Positions 1 through 11,089 of a stretch of 64,000 nt of DNA are shown here, piece by piece. The first letter of the stretch is position 1; every line of letters begins with the position of its first letter. Source of the DNA: Basidiobolus ranarum (taxonomy: Eukaryota > Basidiobolomycota > Basidiobolomycetes > Basidiobolales); assembly GCA_040143965.1 (NCBI GenBank), contig JASJQH010000004.1, positions 1-64,000 of the forward strand. Reading direction: 5' to 3'. Below the pieces are notes generated by a model that was given only the letters and a program-made list of their open reading frames with translations, made no database searches and had not been told where the DNA came from. The position numbers and the translations under genes are program-made.

Positions 1-528
1 ACGTTTAAGGAGCAGTGAAGTTGCCCATCGGTCTCTTACCTCGTATATTTTACTATGCGTAGTGATACCCTATAGTATTACCCTTGTTACTGATGATGCA
101 TATTAGAATGATCGCTCAATCAAAGGTGCAGATATGGCCGGGTTCAAGATCAAAGGAGATATCGATGCAAGTATCTTGCTCCTGCATTTTTAGGATTAAT
201 AATTGAAGAACATCGACGATATAAACTTCGGGTATTGATTCTACGATCCTTCAAGAACACTTAAAAATAAACCCTTTTTATCATGAAAATCACATCATTC
301 TTGATATTCTCGATAATAACTTCATGGACAAGGATTCGATATGTTGGTAAGGCACGCTGCACTCTTCTAACTCTACGTACCTGGTGATAAGTATGTAATT
401 GGCAATTCCGTTAAAATGTATATACAACATAAGAATTTACAAAGACATCGAATCAGTCTTGCACTGTAGGCTTCTAACTCTTTTTGGAAACCCTCTACAG
501 AAACTGTCTCAAACAATAAACATTTATA
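1..528. other. Intergenic, no gene seen
   Basis: I see no credible coding region or RNA gene here. The open frames are under 65 codons, lack coding character and have no recognisable motif. The stretch is AT-rich and lies next to the tRNA-Pro remnant. Confidence 0.5.
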
Positions 529-600
529 AAAATAACCGGGAATTGGACGCGGGACCTTCACAACCCAAACGAGGAATCATACGACTAGACCATTGAGCCC
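529..600 (-). pseudogene. tRNA-Pro(UGG) pseudogene
   Basis: Read on the minus strand, this 72-base stretch has the layout of an intronless tRNA-Pro. An A-box-like D arm (TGGTCTAGTCGTATG) is followed by an anticodon loop TTTGGGT with TGG in the anticodon position, and then a T arm ending CCAATTCCCGG. The 5' acceptor strand reads GGGCTCA, but the 3' side reads TTATTTT and cannot pair with it. The anticodon stem has at least two mismatches and the T stem has one (CCGCG against CCCGG). I infer a decayed tRNA-Pro gene or the head of a tRNA-derived short element. The resemblance to tRNA-Pro is seen directly; loss of function is inferred from the broken stems. Confidence 0.6.
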
Positions 601-837
601 TGGTTATTAATGTTAGAGATAACTCATTTCAATTTAAGAGAAACCACTATTTAAAAGAATAGTTGATCTTAATAGTGTAACATTGTACATGACATATTAT
701 GGAACAATGACGATGGCTATTCTCGAATATTGAAGCAATCAGGAGATCTATGTTTATTTGATTCAACTGGGCTAAACAACTCAGATGATCCTGACTTGTT
801 ATGAGTCCTCACTGCAGTAGTCAACACAACTATTTGC

Positions 838-3047
838 TCATTTTATTAAAACATGAGGAGTACACATAATAGAGGACCCGAGTTGGATTTTTTCTAGGTG
901 CGGGCTGTCAGGAGGAAGTGAGAGGGTATACCTCCTAACTTGAAAGGTCAGAGTGAGGATGGAACAAAATTAAGTGGAAATTAAGAGTTTGAAAGCTGCA
1001 TACCTAGCATAGATACTACCACTTTGATCTCGTTCATTGCAAACTTTCTACCAGCGCCTATAAATGATGTATCATTAATTGGAGATCTTCAGTACTCCAC
1101 TTACACACACATTTTACTTACACATTCTCTCGCCATTGATGAAAGAGCCCCATGCGGGTGGGTTCGGAATAAGCTTATCTGAGGAAAATCATCGAGTAGG
1201 GTCAAACTTTGTTGGGTCTGGCCAATATTTCTCATCACGATGCATAGCATAAATGTTCAGTGTGATCAACGAATTTTTTGGGATTACTACCTTACCAAGC
1301 AGAGTGTCTTGAGCAGCTATGCGCGTGGGTATTAAAGGAATTGGTACATATATGCGCATTGCTTCCTTGATCACAGCTTCCAAGTACTTCAATGCTAGCA
1401 AGCAATGGTCAGCTTTGCATTGACGAGGAAGTAGTAGTTATTCAAAGCGTACATTGCAGTTGCGCCATAGAAGGTATTTCCAACGAAGATGGGTCGAATT
1501 TGAACTCGCTTTCAGCCTCTTCTCTAACCTTGGTTTGGATTTCTGGGTATTTGGCCAATATGTACATAACCGATGAAAGGGCACTTGCAGTTGTATCTTT
1601 CAATGTAGAATTAGTAAGTAACCCAACCTCTGCGTAAAAGAAACTCCTTGTTACCATGGCCAGCGCTGATGAGAGTAACCATTTCACTCTAAGGGAAGCA
1701 TTTGATTAGTGTGGTAATTCAATTATGAGTATTGAAGTTTCTATTACAATCATATCCTCAAAAGTCAATGTTTTATTCATCCATGCTATCACGAGCACCG
1801 TGAGCAAGTCACAATCCGCTTTTTCCATATTGCACTGCTCATTTTGATTGATATTGACTTACGCAAATCCGCAATGGCCTGGCGTTCCTTGAACCTTTTT
1901 CCAAAGGGGAAGTGATCAAGGATAGGGAATGCTAAATACATTACATTGAAAGCGGCATTGGAAGCAGTATTATACAAAGCAACATGCTCGTTGTTAGGGC
2001 GATTAATGGCCTGTTGGAGTGTTCATCATTGCCAGATTACATGTCGGCAGTATTGGTTATAAACTGACAGTTAGTAGCCGTCAAAATGTCAAAGTGGCCT
2101 GTGATGGGAGTACCTCAAAATTAATGCCAAAAAGAACTTTCCCTAGGATATCTAGTGTTAGGCTGATATTTTTAGAATGTAAGTTATTACTCTTGACAAA
2201 TCTATCTTCATCCGACCACTCACAGTTGCATTGTATGAAATATATCCGGAACTGAATCCACAGTCGAGAGATGATTAAGAAACCCATAGATTATTTCGCC
2301 AACATTAGCGGGTTCCCAGCCTGCACGTAATAAGGGGCTCATCATATCGCGGCGCACCTTCCAATCCTACAAACATGATTTCTGTTAGTAAGTACCTAAC
2401 GCCCCTGTGTCTACCTATGGAATCTGACCTTGCCATTACTGTGTAGAAAGCCAGAAGAGAGCTTAGTAATCAGGAATAAAGATGTAGTGATTAAACTCGT
2501 GATGCTTACGCAGATACAACATTGTAGCCTAGAAAGTGGCTAATCAAAGTATGCGGAGCGGCGGTGTAAGATAGCTTCGGGAAGGTTTCTATAAACCGTT
2601 CTTAGATAGCGTGCTTGGGAGTATGATATATTGGTAATTACTCACCAGTGTTTCGCATGATATATAGGTAATACTCCTGGTTGGAAATCTAAACAATGAT
2701 TGAGCATTGACTGCTCAATAGATGCTGAAATCTAAATAAGCAATACCATAACTCCAGATTGCCCTTTGAAATAGCTCTGTAGAAATCTCGGGTTTAGGTA
2801 TCATCAGAGAAGAGTTTTATATTCGTGGGGTAATACGTACTCTAGCTATACCATCTTCACGTAGCGAAGGAATGTAGCATGAATCAAAGACATCGACAAT
2901 ATCTCTACCGAGGAGCATTTGAAATACAGCATACAGATCCTTGGTTTTTGGAAGATTTTGAAATTCCTTTGAGAAAGAGGTCCTACACCATCTGTATTTA
3001 ACAAAGATAACCGATAGAGCAGCGAGGGCGATGTAAAACAGTTCCAT
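838..3047 (-). pseudogene. Cytochrome P450, disabled
   Basis: Read on the minus strand, this is a near full-length cytochrome P450 of about 500 codons spread over eight or nine exons. It starts at an N-terminal membrane anchor (MELFYIALAALSVIFVKY, from 3047). The I-helix motif AGHDTTAS is assembled across an intron near 1620-1670. The K-helix ExxR reads EAMR near 1350. The heme-binding FINGERMCAG is assembled across an intron near 1055-1115. The C-terminus begins RRYTLSLPPDSPH and ends at 838. Three lesions interrupt it: an in-frame TAA at 2817-2819, an apparent one-base loss in an A-run at 1820-1824 (minus strand), and a TGA at 1189-1191 just after FDPTR, probably a former Trp codon. Splice sites otherwise keep frame, so decay looks recent. 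Membrane-bound P450s use heme and a reductase to oxidise lipids or small molecules; the substrate is unknown. Assembly error is the alternative explanation for the lesions. Confidence 0.75.
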
Positions 3048-4386
3048 CTTGATATCTGAATAGTGTTAGTTTAATTCAAAAGAGGAGCTGGTTGTCTGAC
3101 AAAAACCAAAGGACGAGCTAGATTATATGGCTTCCAGATCTGTCAAGTGACTGAATCTACATCATGATGGCTGGGTTAGCAAGGATGCGTTTGGTGGACT
3201 CCGCAAACCGCTTGTCTTAAAGCTGCATAGAATTTGCTACTAGTAAGGGGTAAGTAGCTATTAGAATGGGATATTACGCAACCGGCTCATTGTGGGCATG
3301 TCTTAATTGTGAACCTAAAAGGACAAAGATCTATGTTACGCATAATCTCTGAGACCGAGATTTTTTACCCGGATTAAATGTTGGAACCTTCGACCAATTA
3401 ATTCTCTCAAAATTTAATAGGCGTGGACAACCTCTGTTAGTTAGGTAGCATACCCAAATTTGGATTGTCTGTAAAATACCATTAAGTAAGATAACTAATA
3501 ATTCATAATTACGGTGCAACCCAAGTATTGGGTCGAAAAGTAAGTCGCACTTACAATAACATTTAGAGTTCTGATTTCACCTTTGAAATATCAAAGAATG
3601 CTGCTTAGGCACTGCTAAATTAGGTGCCTAGTATGAAGTTGGAATAAGGAGCGAATGTAGGGATGTTTTATATGCCGAGTCCATTAGGTAACTTTTTGAA
3701 ATGTTGCCAAACAATAAATTCCATCATATATCTCTAGATATATATAGTTAGTGTTTAATATTAGTACTTAGTGCAAGGAGTCTCACCATTCAGCTACATA
3801 GCTTTACCTATCAGTAAAACCATATTCTAATTCACAGACCTGTGAACATTTCAAAAAGCCAAGCCATTTTTTAAATGCTTGCATTTCAATTCAAACACAA
3901 GTAGATATATCAAATATTCATTAATGGTTTTGTATAGTATAGACTTCTACTATAGTAGGATGGAATTACTGCAAAATTTATATGGATATTGTACTTGATG
4001 GAAGAATAATTAAAAGACATACTCGATTATAAGCTCAATATATATCCCTTGGGACAATTTCTAATAGTATTTATCAATACACTATGCTTTAGAATGTCTA
4101 CATACAGAATCCTCAAGTCTAACACTAAAAATTATAAAGATAGTGAATGTTTCTTACTCCTCCTTATTTTATCAGGTATTAGTGAACACCCGGTATATAG
4201 ATATAGTAATGAGTGAGTTTTCTCTATTTTCTAGATATCCGTCACAGAAGGCTCTTTTATATGAGCTATCCTTAATGCCCTTTCTAATATATCAAATTTT
4301 GCCTCTTCTGATTGCATATTTCTTTTACTTTACCAATCCTTCATCAACTTCTCTGGCAAAATCAGGCAAGAATGAACCTCTTGTGT
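3048..4386. other. Gene-free, AT-rich
   Basis: Nothing recognisable is present. The upstream side of the P450 remnant contains only short open frames. An open frame at 4143-4424 was considered and rejected. Confidence 0.5.
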
Positions 4387-5348
4387 CCAAGAGAAGAATA
4401 ATAAAAAGTCCTGAACTCCACTGAACTAAAAAATCAATTAAGTGCTGAATGTCAGAGCCATCTTAAGCAGAAGATATTAGCAGAGCTGATCTAACTAATA
4501 TCAGTCTTGAGAATAGCAATGATCTTGCTATAACAATAGAGCTTAGGCTTACTAGGCAGCCAGATTTGGTGTTCTGTTGATAGTAGAGGATACTAGGCTT
4601 TAATAGAAATGAGAGGGGATTATTAAAATAGCTAATAGACACTAAGCAGTTGATGACAATAATTATTGAGCTATACTGTTATGTCAAAGAGAAAAAAGAT
4701 AAATAGTCTTGAAGTTGACTGAACCAAAGGAACAATTAATCGCAGAATCCTAGAACCATTTAAGCAAGCAATATTAGCAGAGCAGACCTAGCTAATTAGC
4801 AGCAGTTTGCTATTAAACAAAAGAGAGTAGGTTTGCTAGGCAGCTATGCATGATGTTCTGTAGATACTAGTGAATACTAGCTTAAGAACATATAGTTTGT
4901 CATGTGATAGGTTACATGATGGAGTCATTGGATAAGGCCAGGTGAGTTGTTAGCAATGGTGATTAACTAAACAAATGCTTATGCTAGTAGAATAGGGACA
5001 GTGTAAGTTATGTAACTTTGTATATAGGTGCACAACAGTGCTAATAAAATAGATTACTGACTCTGATAGAAGAGAAATATGATTGGATATATCAAAAAAT
5101 AGGTAAACAAGTTATGCTCAGTGGAGGTCTTGGTAGGGAAAGATTTTTGGGTATAACTCTCATGATTCATATTTACCTATATCTTGGCAGATTCAATCAA
5201 AATCATGTAATAGGTCAATAGTATGACATAAGTGATAATAGAATATAGATTTAGTGTAGTGGCATGTCACATGAGGGAGTCCCTGGATAAGATCAGCAGG
5301 CTTGTTAGTTGTAGAGATTAACTAAAAAGATACTTATGCAAGTTTAAA
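4387..5348. repeat. Diverged interspersed repeat cluster
   Basis: Two pairs of imperfect direct repeats can be seen by eye. Pair A lies at about 4387-4605 and 4684-4886. Its copies share blocks such as ATATTAGCAGAGC, CTAGGCAGC and TGTTCTGT in the same order. Pair B lies at about 4896-4996 and 5258-5348. Its copies share blocks around ACATGA, GGATAAG and GATTAACTAA. The copies are diverged by substitutions and small indels, and no open frame or terminal repeat is evident. They may be remnants of a short non-autonomous element or an old tandem duplication. No family is assigned. Confidence 0.55.
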
Positions 5349-6873
5349 AGTAATTGAATAAGTCAAACAATATTTGTATATTGGTTCAAATGAAACTTGT
5401 GATATTTCTAGCAACTGTGCCTATATTAATAAACCCTTATAAAAATGGCGAATATGTATTACTATCACCTAACATTGTATTTTATCATTGCCAGCAAATA
5501 GGAGTGTCTACAAAATGCTATAGTGAGGGTTGTAAAATGGTCTCTGGATAACATTTCTTGTATACAGGGCTTGTTCCCAGTGATAGTGCCAGATTGTGCT
5601 GTATAAATCATATTGGATAATGTATTCTAAAATATATATGGCACAAATTGGTACTGTCCAGCACCCTCTGGCATAATCAGTTTCAATTGCAATTACTCTA
5701 ATATACTGAGCCAAGTTCTGATAAATCCTGTCACAATGGAACAAGTCCACAGTACAACAAAATGATCAGTCAATTCATACAAATTGAGGCAGGACAACAA
5801 AATTTCTTTGCAGGTGCATAATGCTATCAGAGAACTATGTATCAAAAGTAAAGTTTGAAGGTTCATATCAATGACTGTAGGTGAAATAATTATATAATGC
5901 ACAAAATTCAGCAAAGAATTTCAAATATACAATAAAACTAGAATATAGCTCTAGAGTATGTCAAGGAGCATTAGGACTAGATTCAACAATAATCTGCAGT
6001 AAGTGATGTTCACAATGTTTTAACTGCTGAAATACATGTTTATTATTTCAATATGGCAAAGGTCAGCGCCTAGGCATCGGGTGAAATTAACTTAGTATAT
6101 GATTGCTCCTGATTCAAGCTATTTGGCTTATTCAAATTTAGTGGAGATTTCAAAGTTGTCCTGAAGCCCCCAACTTTGTAAATAGTATCGCACATGTTTC
6201 CCACTGTGGCCTCACTCTTTGCTTCTGGTATCTTAGACACAAGTGCAAGTACCAAAGTTTCAACTAATTAACCGAGAAGTGAAAACCTTACTTTCTTATC
6301 ATGGTTTGTATCACTCTCAATCTCCTTGCAAGAAGTAAATGCTGCAATGATCAGCTCAACTGTGGGAAAGCTTGTTGGGGATTAGTATGATTTCTTTAAG
6401 TTCAAGATGCATGTTAAGCTAGATTACTGGGGATTAGCAGGTGTAGTGATAGGTTTTGCAACGGTTCCTGATCAAACCTCTTTTTGTGATGTTTACCAAG
6501 AAAGAGAGACCTATGCCTTTAACACATGCTGTAGGGTCACTGAGGATCTGTCATTATTAAATATAGAAAATTAGCCCATATCTACACTACAAGGGAGTGC
6601 TGTTCTCAGGTAAGAAGCTCTTTAGAATACTCTATGAGATGAAGATGTCATCATGAACCTTCAGAGTAGTCATGTGGAAGAATGTTTCATGATTAGAGTA
6701 ACTTTGGAAACATATTTGGACAAATCAAGATTGAAGTATTTGGATGCAAGACTAGCTGACCTATAAAGCAGAAGCAAAAGTTTGAATAAGCTGTAGGATT
6801 ATAGTCCTTTTAGAGTTAGAAATTTTTGCTTTAGTATGCCCAAAATTTCGCTCTCAGCATAAACCCTTAGGAT
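5349..6873. other. Mostly non-coding; possible exon remnants near 5961-6362
   Basis: This AT-rich stretch lies between the repeat cluster and the Hsp70 fragment. On the minus strand three short blocks look protein-like: about 6293-6362 (ending in CKEIESDTNHDKK), 6070-6265 (containing LVSKIPEAKSEATVGNMC) and 5961-6027 (containing KHCEHHLLQIIVESS). Splice phases do not join them cleanly and I do not recognise the family. They may be a decayed gene or chance. The rest holds no gene. Confidence 0.3.
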
Positions 6874-8040
6874 ATGAAGATCAGATATAAATATTACTTG
6901 ATGAAGATTTGGACCAGGAGAACTCTCTCATCTGCCACCCAGACTTCTATTGAGATTGATTCTTTATTCGAGGTAGTTGATTTCTACACCTCATTAACCT
7001 GTGCCAGATTCGAGGAACTCTGTCAGGATTTGTTCCGCTCCACAATGGACCCAGTTGAGAAGGTTCTCCGTGACTCCAAGATTGACAAAGCCAATGTTCA
7101 CGAGATTGTTCTTGTTGGTGGATCCACTCGTATCCCCAAGATTCAAAAACTGGTTTCTGACTACTTCAATGGCAAGGAACCCAACAAATCCATCAATCCT
7201 GATGAGGCTGTTGCTTATGGAGCAGCTGTCCAAGCAGCTATTTTGTCTGGAGATACCTCTGAGAAGACTCAAGATTTACTCTTACTTGATGTGGCTCCAC
7301 TCTCATTGGGTATTGAGACTGCGGGTGGTGTGATGACTGCTTTGATCAAGAGGAACACCACTGTTCCCACCAAAAAATCCGAGACATTCTCTACCTATGC
7401 TGATAATCAGCCTGGTGTATTGATTCAAGTGTTTGAAGGCGAGCGTGCCCGTACCAAGGACAACAACATTCTTGGTAAGTTCGAACTCTCCGGAATCCCT
7501 CCAGCCCCTCGTGGTGTTCCTCAAATTGAGGTTACCTTCGATGTTGATGCCAACGGTATCTTGAATGTATCCGCTTTGGATAAGACCACTGGTCGTTCCA
7601 ATAAGATCACCATTACCAATGATAAGGGTCGCCTTTCAAAGGAAGATATCGAGCGCATGGTCTCTGAAGCTGAGAAATACAAAGCCGAAGACGAAGAGGC
7701 AGCCTCTCGTATCTCGGCCAAGAATGGACTCGAATCCTATGCTTACTCACTCCGCAACACCCTTCAGGATGAAAAAGTTACTAGTCAATTAGAAGCAGAT
7801 GACAAGAAGAAACTCGAAGAGGCCATCAACAGCACTATCAGTTGGTTGGACGCAAGTCAAGAGGCTTCCAAGGAAGAGTACGAAGAGAAGCAGAAAGAAC
7901 TGGAAGGGGTTAGCAATCCTATTATGACTAAGATGTACCAAGCTACAGGTGGAGCCCCTGGTGGCTTCCCTGGAGCTGCTCCCCCAGGGGGATTCCCAGG
8001 TGGTGACAACAATGAGCCAACTGTTGAAGAATTGGATTAA
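6874..8040 (+). pseudogene. Hsp70 (Ssa-type) fragment, N-terminally truncated
   Basis: An uninterrupted frame of 388 codons. From about 6919 onward it is the C-terminal 60% of a cytosolic Hsp70: the end of the nucleotide-binding domain ([16 protein letters not shown], then [15 protein letters not shown]), the linker [16 protein letters not shown], the peptide-binding domain, the helical lid, and a [15 protein letters not shown] tail. The first 260 or so residues, with the ATP phosphate-binding loops, are absent, and no upstream exon supplies them. The first 15 codons do not resemble Hsp70. The terminal motif is EELD instead of the EEVD used to bind TPR co-chaperones. A usually conserved TRARFEEL segment reads TCARFEEL. 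It cannot be a working ATP-driven chaperone. Whether the remaining peptide-binding half is expressed is unknown. Confidence 0.8.
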
Positions 8041-8960
8041 GCTAAAATCTTGTTCTTTTGATCTGTTTATAATCATGTATAGTATTTATAACCTCGACTA
8101 TTATGAAGTCAATATTAATAAACATTAATAACATTTAGATTTTGTATTTCACATATTATACCACCTTGAATGTTTTTCAGTTGCTTTGTGTACTAGTAAG
8201 GGATAGATAAAGCAGTAAGCTTCCTAGATAATGCAAGCAGATAGACAGACGGATTACTTGCACTAGATATTATCTATGTTATGTTGAGTTACTAACCCTT
8301 ACCCTTGTCAAAGATCGACTTAACCCTAAATTTTCAAATATATCTCGTACTTACAATGATCATGCCTTACTGCGCATTCCACAACAACTATGTGAAATAA
8401 GAACACTGATATTGATCTTTACTTGGTAGCACTACCGCTATGGACTTGGGGAGGGAATGCTAAATTTATAATGCAGGCACTTGCTGAAGTGGGATTGTCT
8501 TCTTCGTTTGAGTAGTTGTCAAGCAATGTAATACTCACTTTCCCTCTTTCCAAACGAGCAATTCATTCAAGATTAAGCCCCGTAGCGTTCAAAACATTGG
8601 CAAATTTATTAGATACACAAATAAGATGAGACAGCCTCTATCTGCTAACTATTGTACTTCTTGAGCACCAATTAACCTCTAATAACCAGCCAGCTCTTCT
8701 CACGTCTGTGGGCTTTTCACCGGAAATAAGTATTTCAAATGGAAGGAAAGGGGACGTACCCTCGACGACGTCGTGTGGAATTAGTAAAGATTTGAGTGTG
8801 AACGAGAGGGTAAGATGAAGGAGACGCTTTAATGGATGTCGGAAAGTGGCTCATCACATGATTGTAAAACACAGGACGAGCACATGGAGACCAGATATCA
8901 AATATGTAATATACATTTTCAGGTTTCGAGCGGTAATAAATTAAGTTCACGTTGAGTGTA
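8041..8960. other. Intergenic, no gene seen
   Basis: This lies between the 3' ends of the Hsp70 fragment and the dehydratase fragment. It contains a single telomere-box-like TTAACCCTAAA near 8313 and no credible open frame. Confidence 0.5.
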
Positions 8961-9816
8961 TCAATCGGAGTCGATGTCCGGTACATCTTGCATCCTCATA
9001 AATACTCCCGAATCACTCTTCACAAGGATGGGTGGATTAGAGTACTGCTCTTTATATTGGATTAGTGTCTCGAGGGATATATCTACACCCCCGGTTATGA
9101 CTACGACGATGTTCATATTTTCGTCAAGGTTGGGCAGGAATTTCTGTATACTACGACTGTACAAGACTGATAAGGCGGCACCTGTACCTGCATCAACAAT
9201 CATTTGATGGTCATCTATGAAGGGTTTGGAAGATCGGTTAAAACGAAAGAACCCAATGACGGAAGGGTGAACAACAAGAAGATACCAGCAAATTTACAGC
9301 ACGCATCGGCCGCCATAGAGTCGGTGACGGAGAGAGGTAAAGAAGGATGCATGAAAGCCAGCTCCAAGGCTCGACTACATACTTGGCGAATCTCTAAGCC
9401 TTTAATTAAGGCTTGTGGACGGTCTAATTTAACAGATTGACCGGCTCTTATGGAGGCCTGGAAACTATTACTTTGATGGGTTTCTGCTACAATCACGGGA
9501 ACTGTTTGTTGAATGAAGAAACACGGACAGGTTAGAGACAGCAATCATGCAGTTTGCCCAAGTTGAATTGTGTACCTTTCGCCCAGCCACAATTTCGTAG
9601 ACCTTCGATTACCCCGCTCATTAAATCACCCCCACCCATCGGGCAAATCACTGCATCTGGGCATTGAAATGGAGCATTCTCGCTAAACTCATTTATCATG
9701 GTGGATATGCCCTCCCAGATATCTGGATCATCATATGGATGGATGTATTTCGAGTTTGGTGTGTTTTTGACGAATTCTCTTGCCAAACTCTCTGCTTCCT
9801 CGAACCCCTATCAAAT
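8961..9816 (-). pseudogene. L-serine/threonine dehydratase fragment, N-terminally truncated
   Basis: Three minus-strand exons joined in frame by two clean introns give the C-terminal two thirds of a PLP-dependent serine/threonine dehydratase (SDS/Cha1 family), which deaminates Ser to pyruvate or Thr to 2-oxobutyrate. Visible family blocks are HPYDDPDIWEG, the glycine loop PMGGGDLMSGVIEGL that binds the cofactor phosphate, VIVAETHQSNSFQASI, and VVVITGGVDISLETL near the end. The natural stop is present at 8961-8963. The first exon opens at FEEAESLAREF and nothing upstream to 10200 resembles the missing part, which would carry the Schiff-base lysine and the substrate loop. The enzyme cannot be catalytic as it stands. 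The intact introns suggest truncation by rearrangement, not retroposition. Confidence 0.75.
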
Positions 9817-10207
9817 TGACCCGATGATCAGTAAATAATATTCATTTTCTCAGGAATGGTAAAGGGGTTTAAGGAGTACAAAATCAGCATCTGTAAAGGA
9901 AAGCTCATCGGAATGAAAATTACTTTCACTTACTAATGAAGCCATCAAAAAATATGCTAATTTAAGCTTCAATTACAAATCAACATGGTTGCTCAGCACC
10001 TACTGTCTAACCGAGGATTATGCCAGGTCCGAGTTTATAGAGAACAATGCTCTCCGAAGATCAACAAACGAATACTGTTCTTCTCACCAAAGCAAGCATT
10101 GTTGGATCAGTTTAATAGTAATGTAACTAGTACATCATTTTATTGATAATAATACTTATACCGTTATATAAAGCTTAGGAAATACCACTTCAATAGCAGT
10201 ATTTGTT
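9817..10207. other. Intergenic, no gene seen
   Basis: No dehydratase N-terminus and no other gene is visible here. The stretch is AT-rich. Confidence 0.5.
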
Positions 10208-10705
10208 CTATTTTTCACAGTTCATATCACCTTTATCATTTCCATCAGCACCGCCTTTGCCCCCGCCATTACCATTATCTTCTCCATTACCATTTCCACC
10301 ATTAAAGGTATGCATAGTATCATAGGCACCAGCTTCGTTGTCTCCATTACCACCACCACCATTCATGATATGCATAGTATCATAGGCACTAGCTTCGTTA
10401 CCTCCATTTCCAGCAGCACCGTTAAAGGTATGCATAGTATCATCGGCACCAGCTCCGTGGTCTCCATTACCACCACCACCATTCATGATATGCATAGTAT
10501 CATAAGCACCAGCGCCGTTGTCTCCATCTCCCGCACCGCCATTGTCACTTTCATTCCCGCCATTGCCATTATTTCCTCCATTAAAGGTATGCATAACATC
10601 GTAGGCTCCATCCTTTCTCGCCTGTAATCTACGATTAAGAGTTACCCCATTGATAGCGGTGAGTCCAGAGAGAAGACATAGTAGTTTAGCAGCGGAAAAC
10701 TTCAT
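10208..10705 (-). CDS. Secreted Gly/Asn-rich repeat protein
   Basis: The start at 10705 was chosen because it begins a good signal peptide (MKFSAAKLLCLLSGLTAING); 20 further codons are open upstream. The product is 165 residues. Dibasic sites (NRR and ARK) follow the signal and could be Kex2-type cleavage points. The rest is five copies of a 12-residue unit of the form (G/S)A(Y/D)D(T/V)MH(T/I)(F/M)NG(G/A), separated by Gly/Asn/Asp/Glu-rich spacers. The units alternate between HTF and HIM variants. A single Cys lies near the C-terminus (NCEK). The repetition is also clear in the DNA. It is probably a cell-surface or extracellular protein. The family is not recognised. Unlike classical Kex2-processed repeat proteins it has no Lys-Arg between units. 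Confidence 0.7.
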   Translation of the reverse strand: MKFSAAKLLCLLSGLTAINGVTLNRRLQARKDGAYDVMHTFNGGNNGNGGNESDNGGAGDGDNGAGAYDTMHIMNGGGGNGDHGAGADDTMHTFNGAAGNGGNEASAYDTMHIMNGGGGNGDNEAGAYDTMHTFNGGNGNGEDNGNGGGKGGADGNDKGDMNCEK

Positions 10706-11089
10706 TATTATTGAAAGAGATTTTCTAATATCCAAGGAAGATACTTTATTGTGATTTTCATGCAAAATAAGGAACTTTTTATAGGTATAAATGTTCCAAC
10801 ATCTTGTTTACTTCTTGATATTACTTCTCCTATATCAGAAATGCGTATGCATGGGGTAAGGTACTTGGATCATGGATATTATCCCACTCCACACTTGCTT
10901 CTTCACTATTCCTGGAGTTGGGATTCTTAAAGTTTCAATTTATCTTGATTTTTATAGATCAACCCAACCGACTATTTATGCCGTTTCATATAGAGTTATA
11001 TGAGGTAATAGGTAGGATGATTTATTGAAATAAGAAAACACATGATTATTTAAGTGGGGAAGCATGGCTATTGAAACGAGAAAATATGG
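10706..11089. other. Promoter of the secreted repeat protein and 3' flank of SEC5
   Basis: No gene is seen. A near-repeat of about 28 bases occurs around 11035-11090 (ATGATTATTTAAG and ATGGCTATTTAAATC flank a stretch of similar sequence), just after the SEC5 stop codon. Confidence 0.4.

Noticed and set aside
1189-1191. TGA in the P450 as a possible recoded codon
   Set aside because: Other genes in the window use TGA as a normal stop (both Sld3-like intron frames and the dehydratase end in TGA context), and the P450 has further lesions.
4143-4424. Plus-strand open frame of 93 codons with hydrophobic stretches
   Set aside because: Hydrophobicity follows from AT-rich codons. Its 3' end runs into the repeat cluster, and no family or good start context is evident.
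10310-10627. Antisense open frame and CRISPR-like regular spacing
   Set aside because: It is the shadow of the repeats in the secreted protein on the minus strand. The units are coding, imperfect and in a eukaryotic genome, so it is neither a gene nor a CRISPR array.
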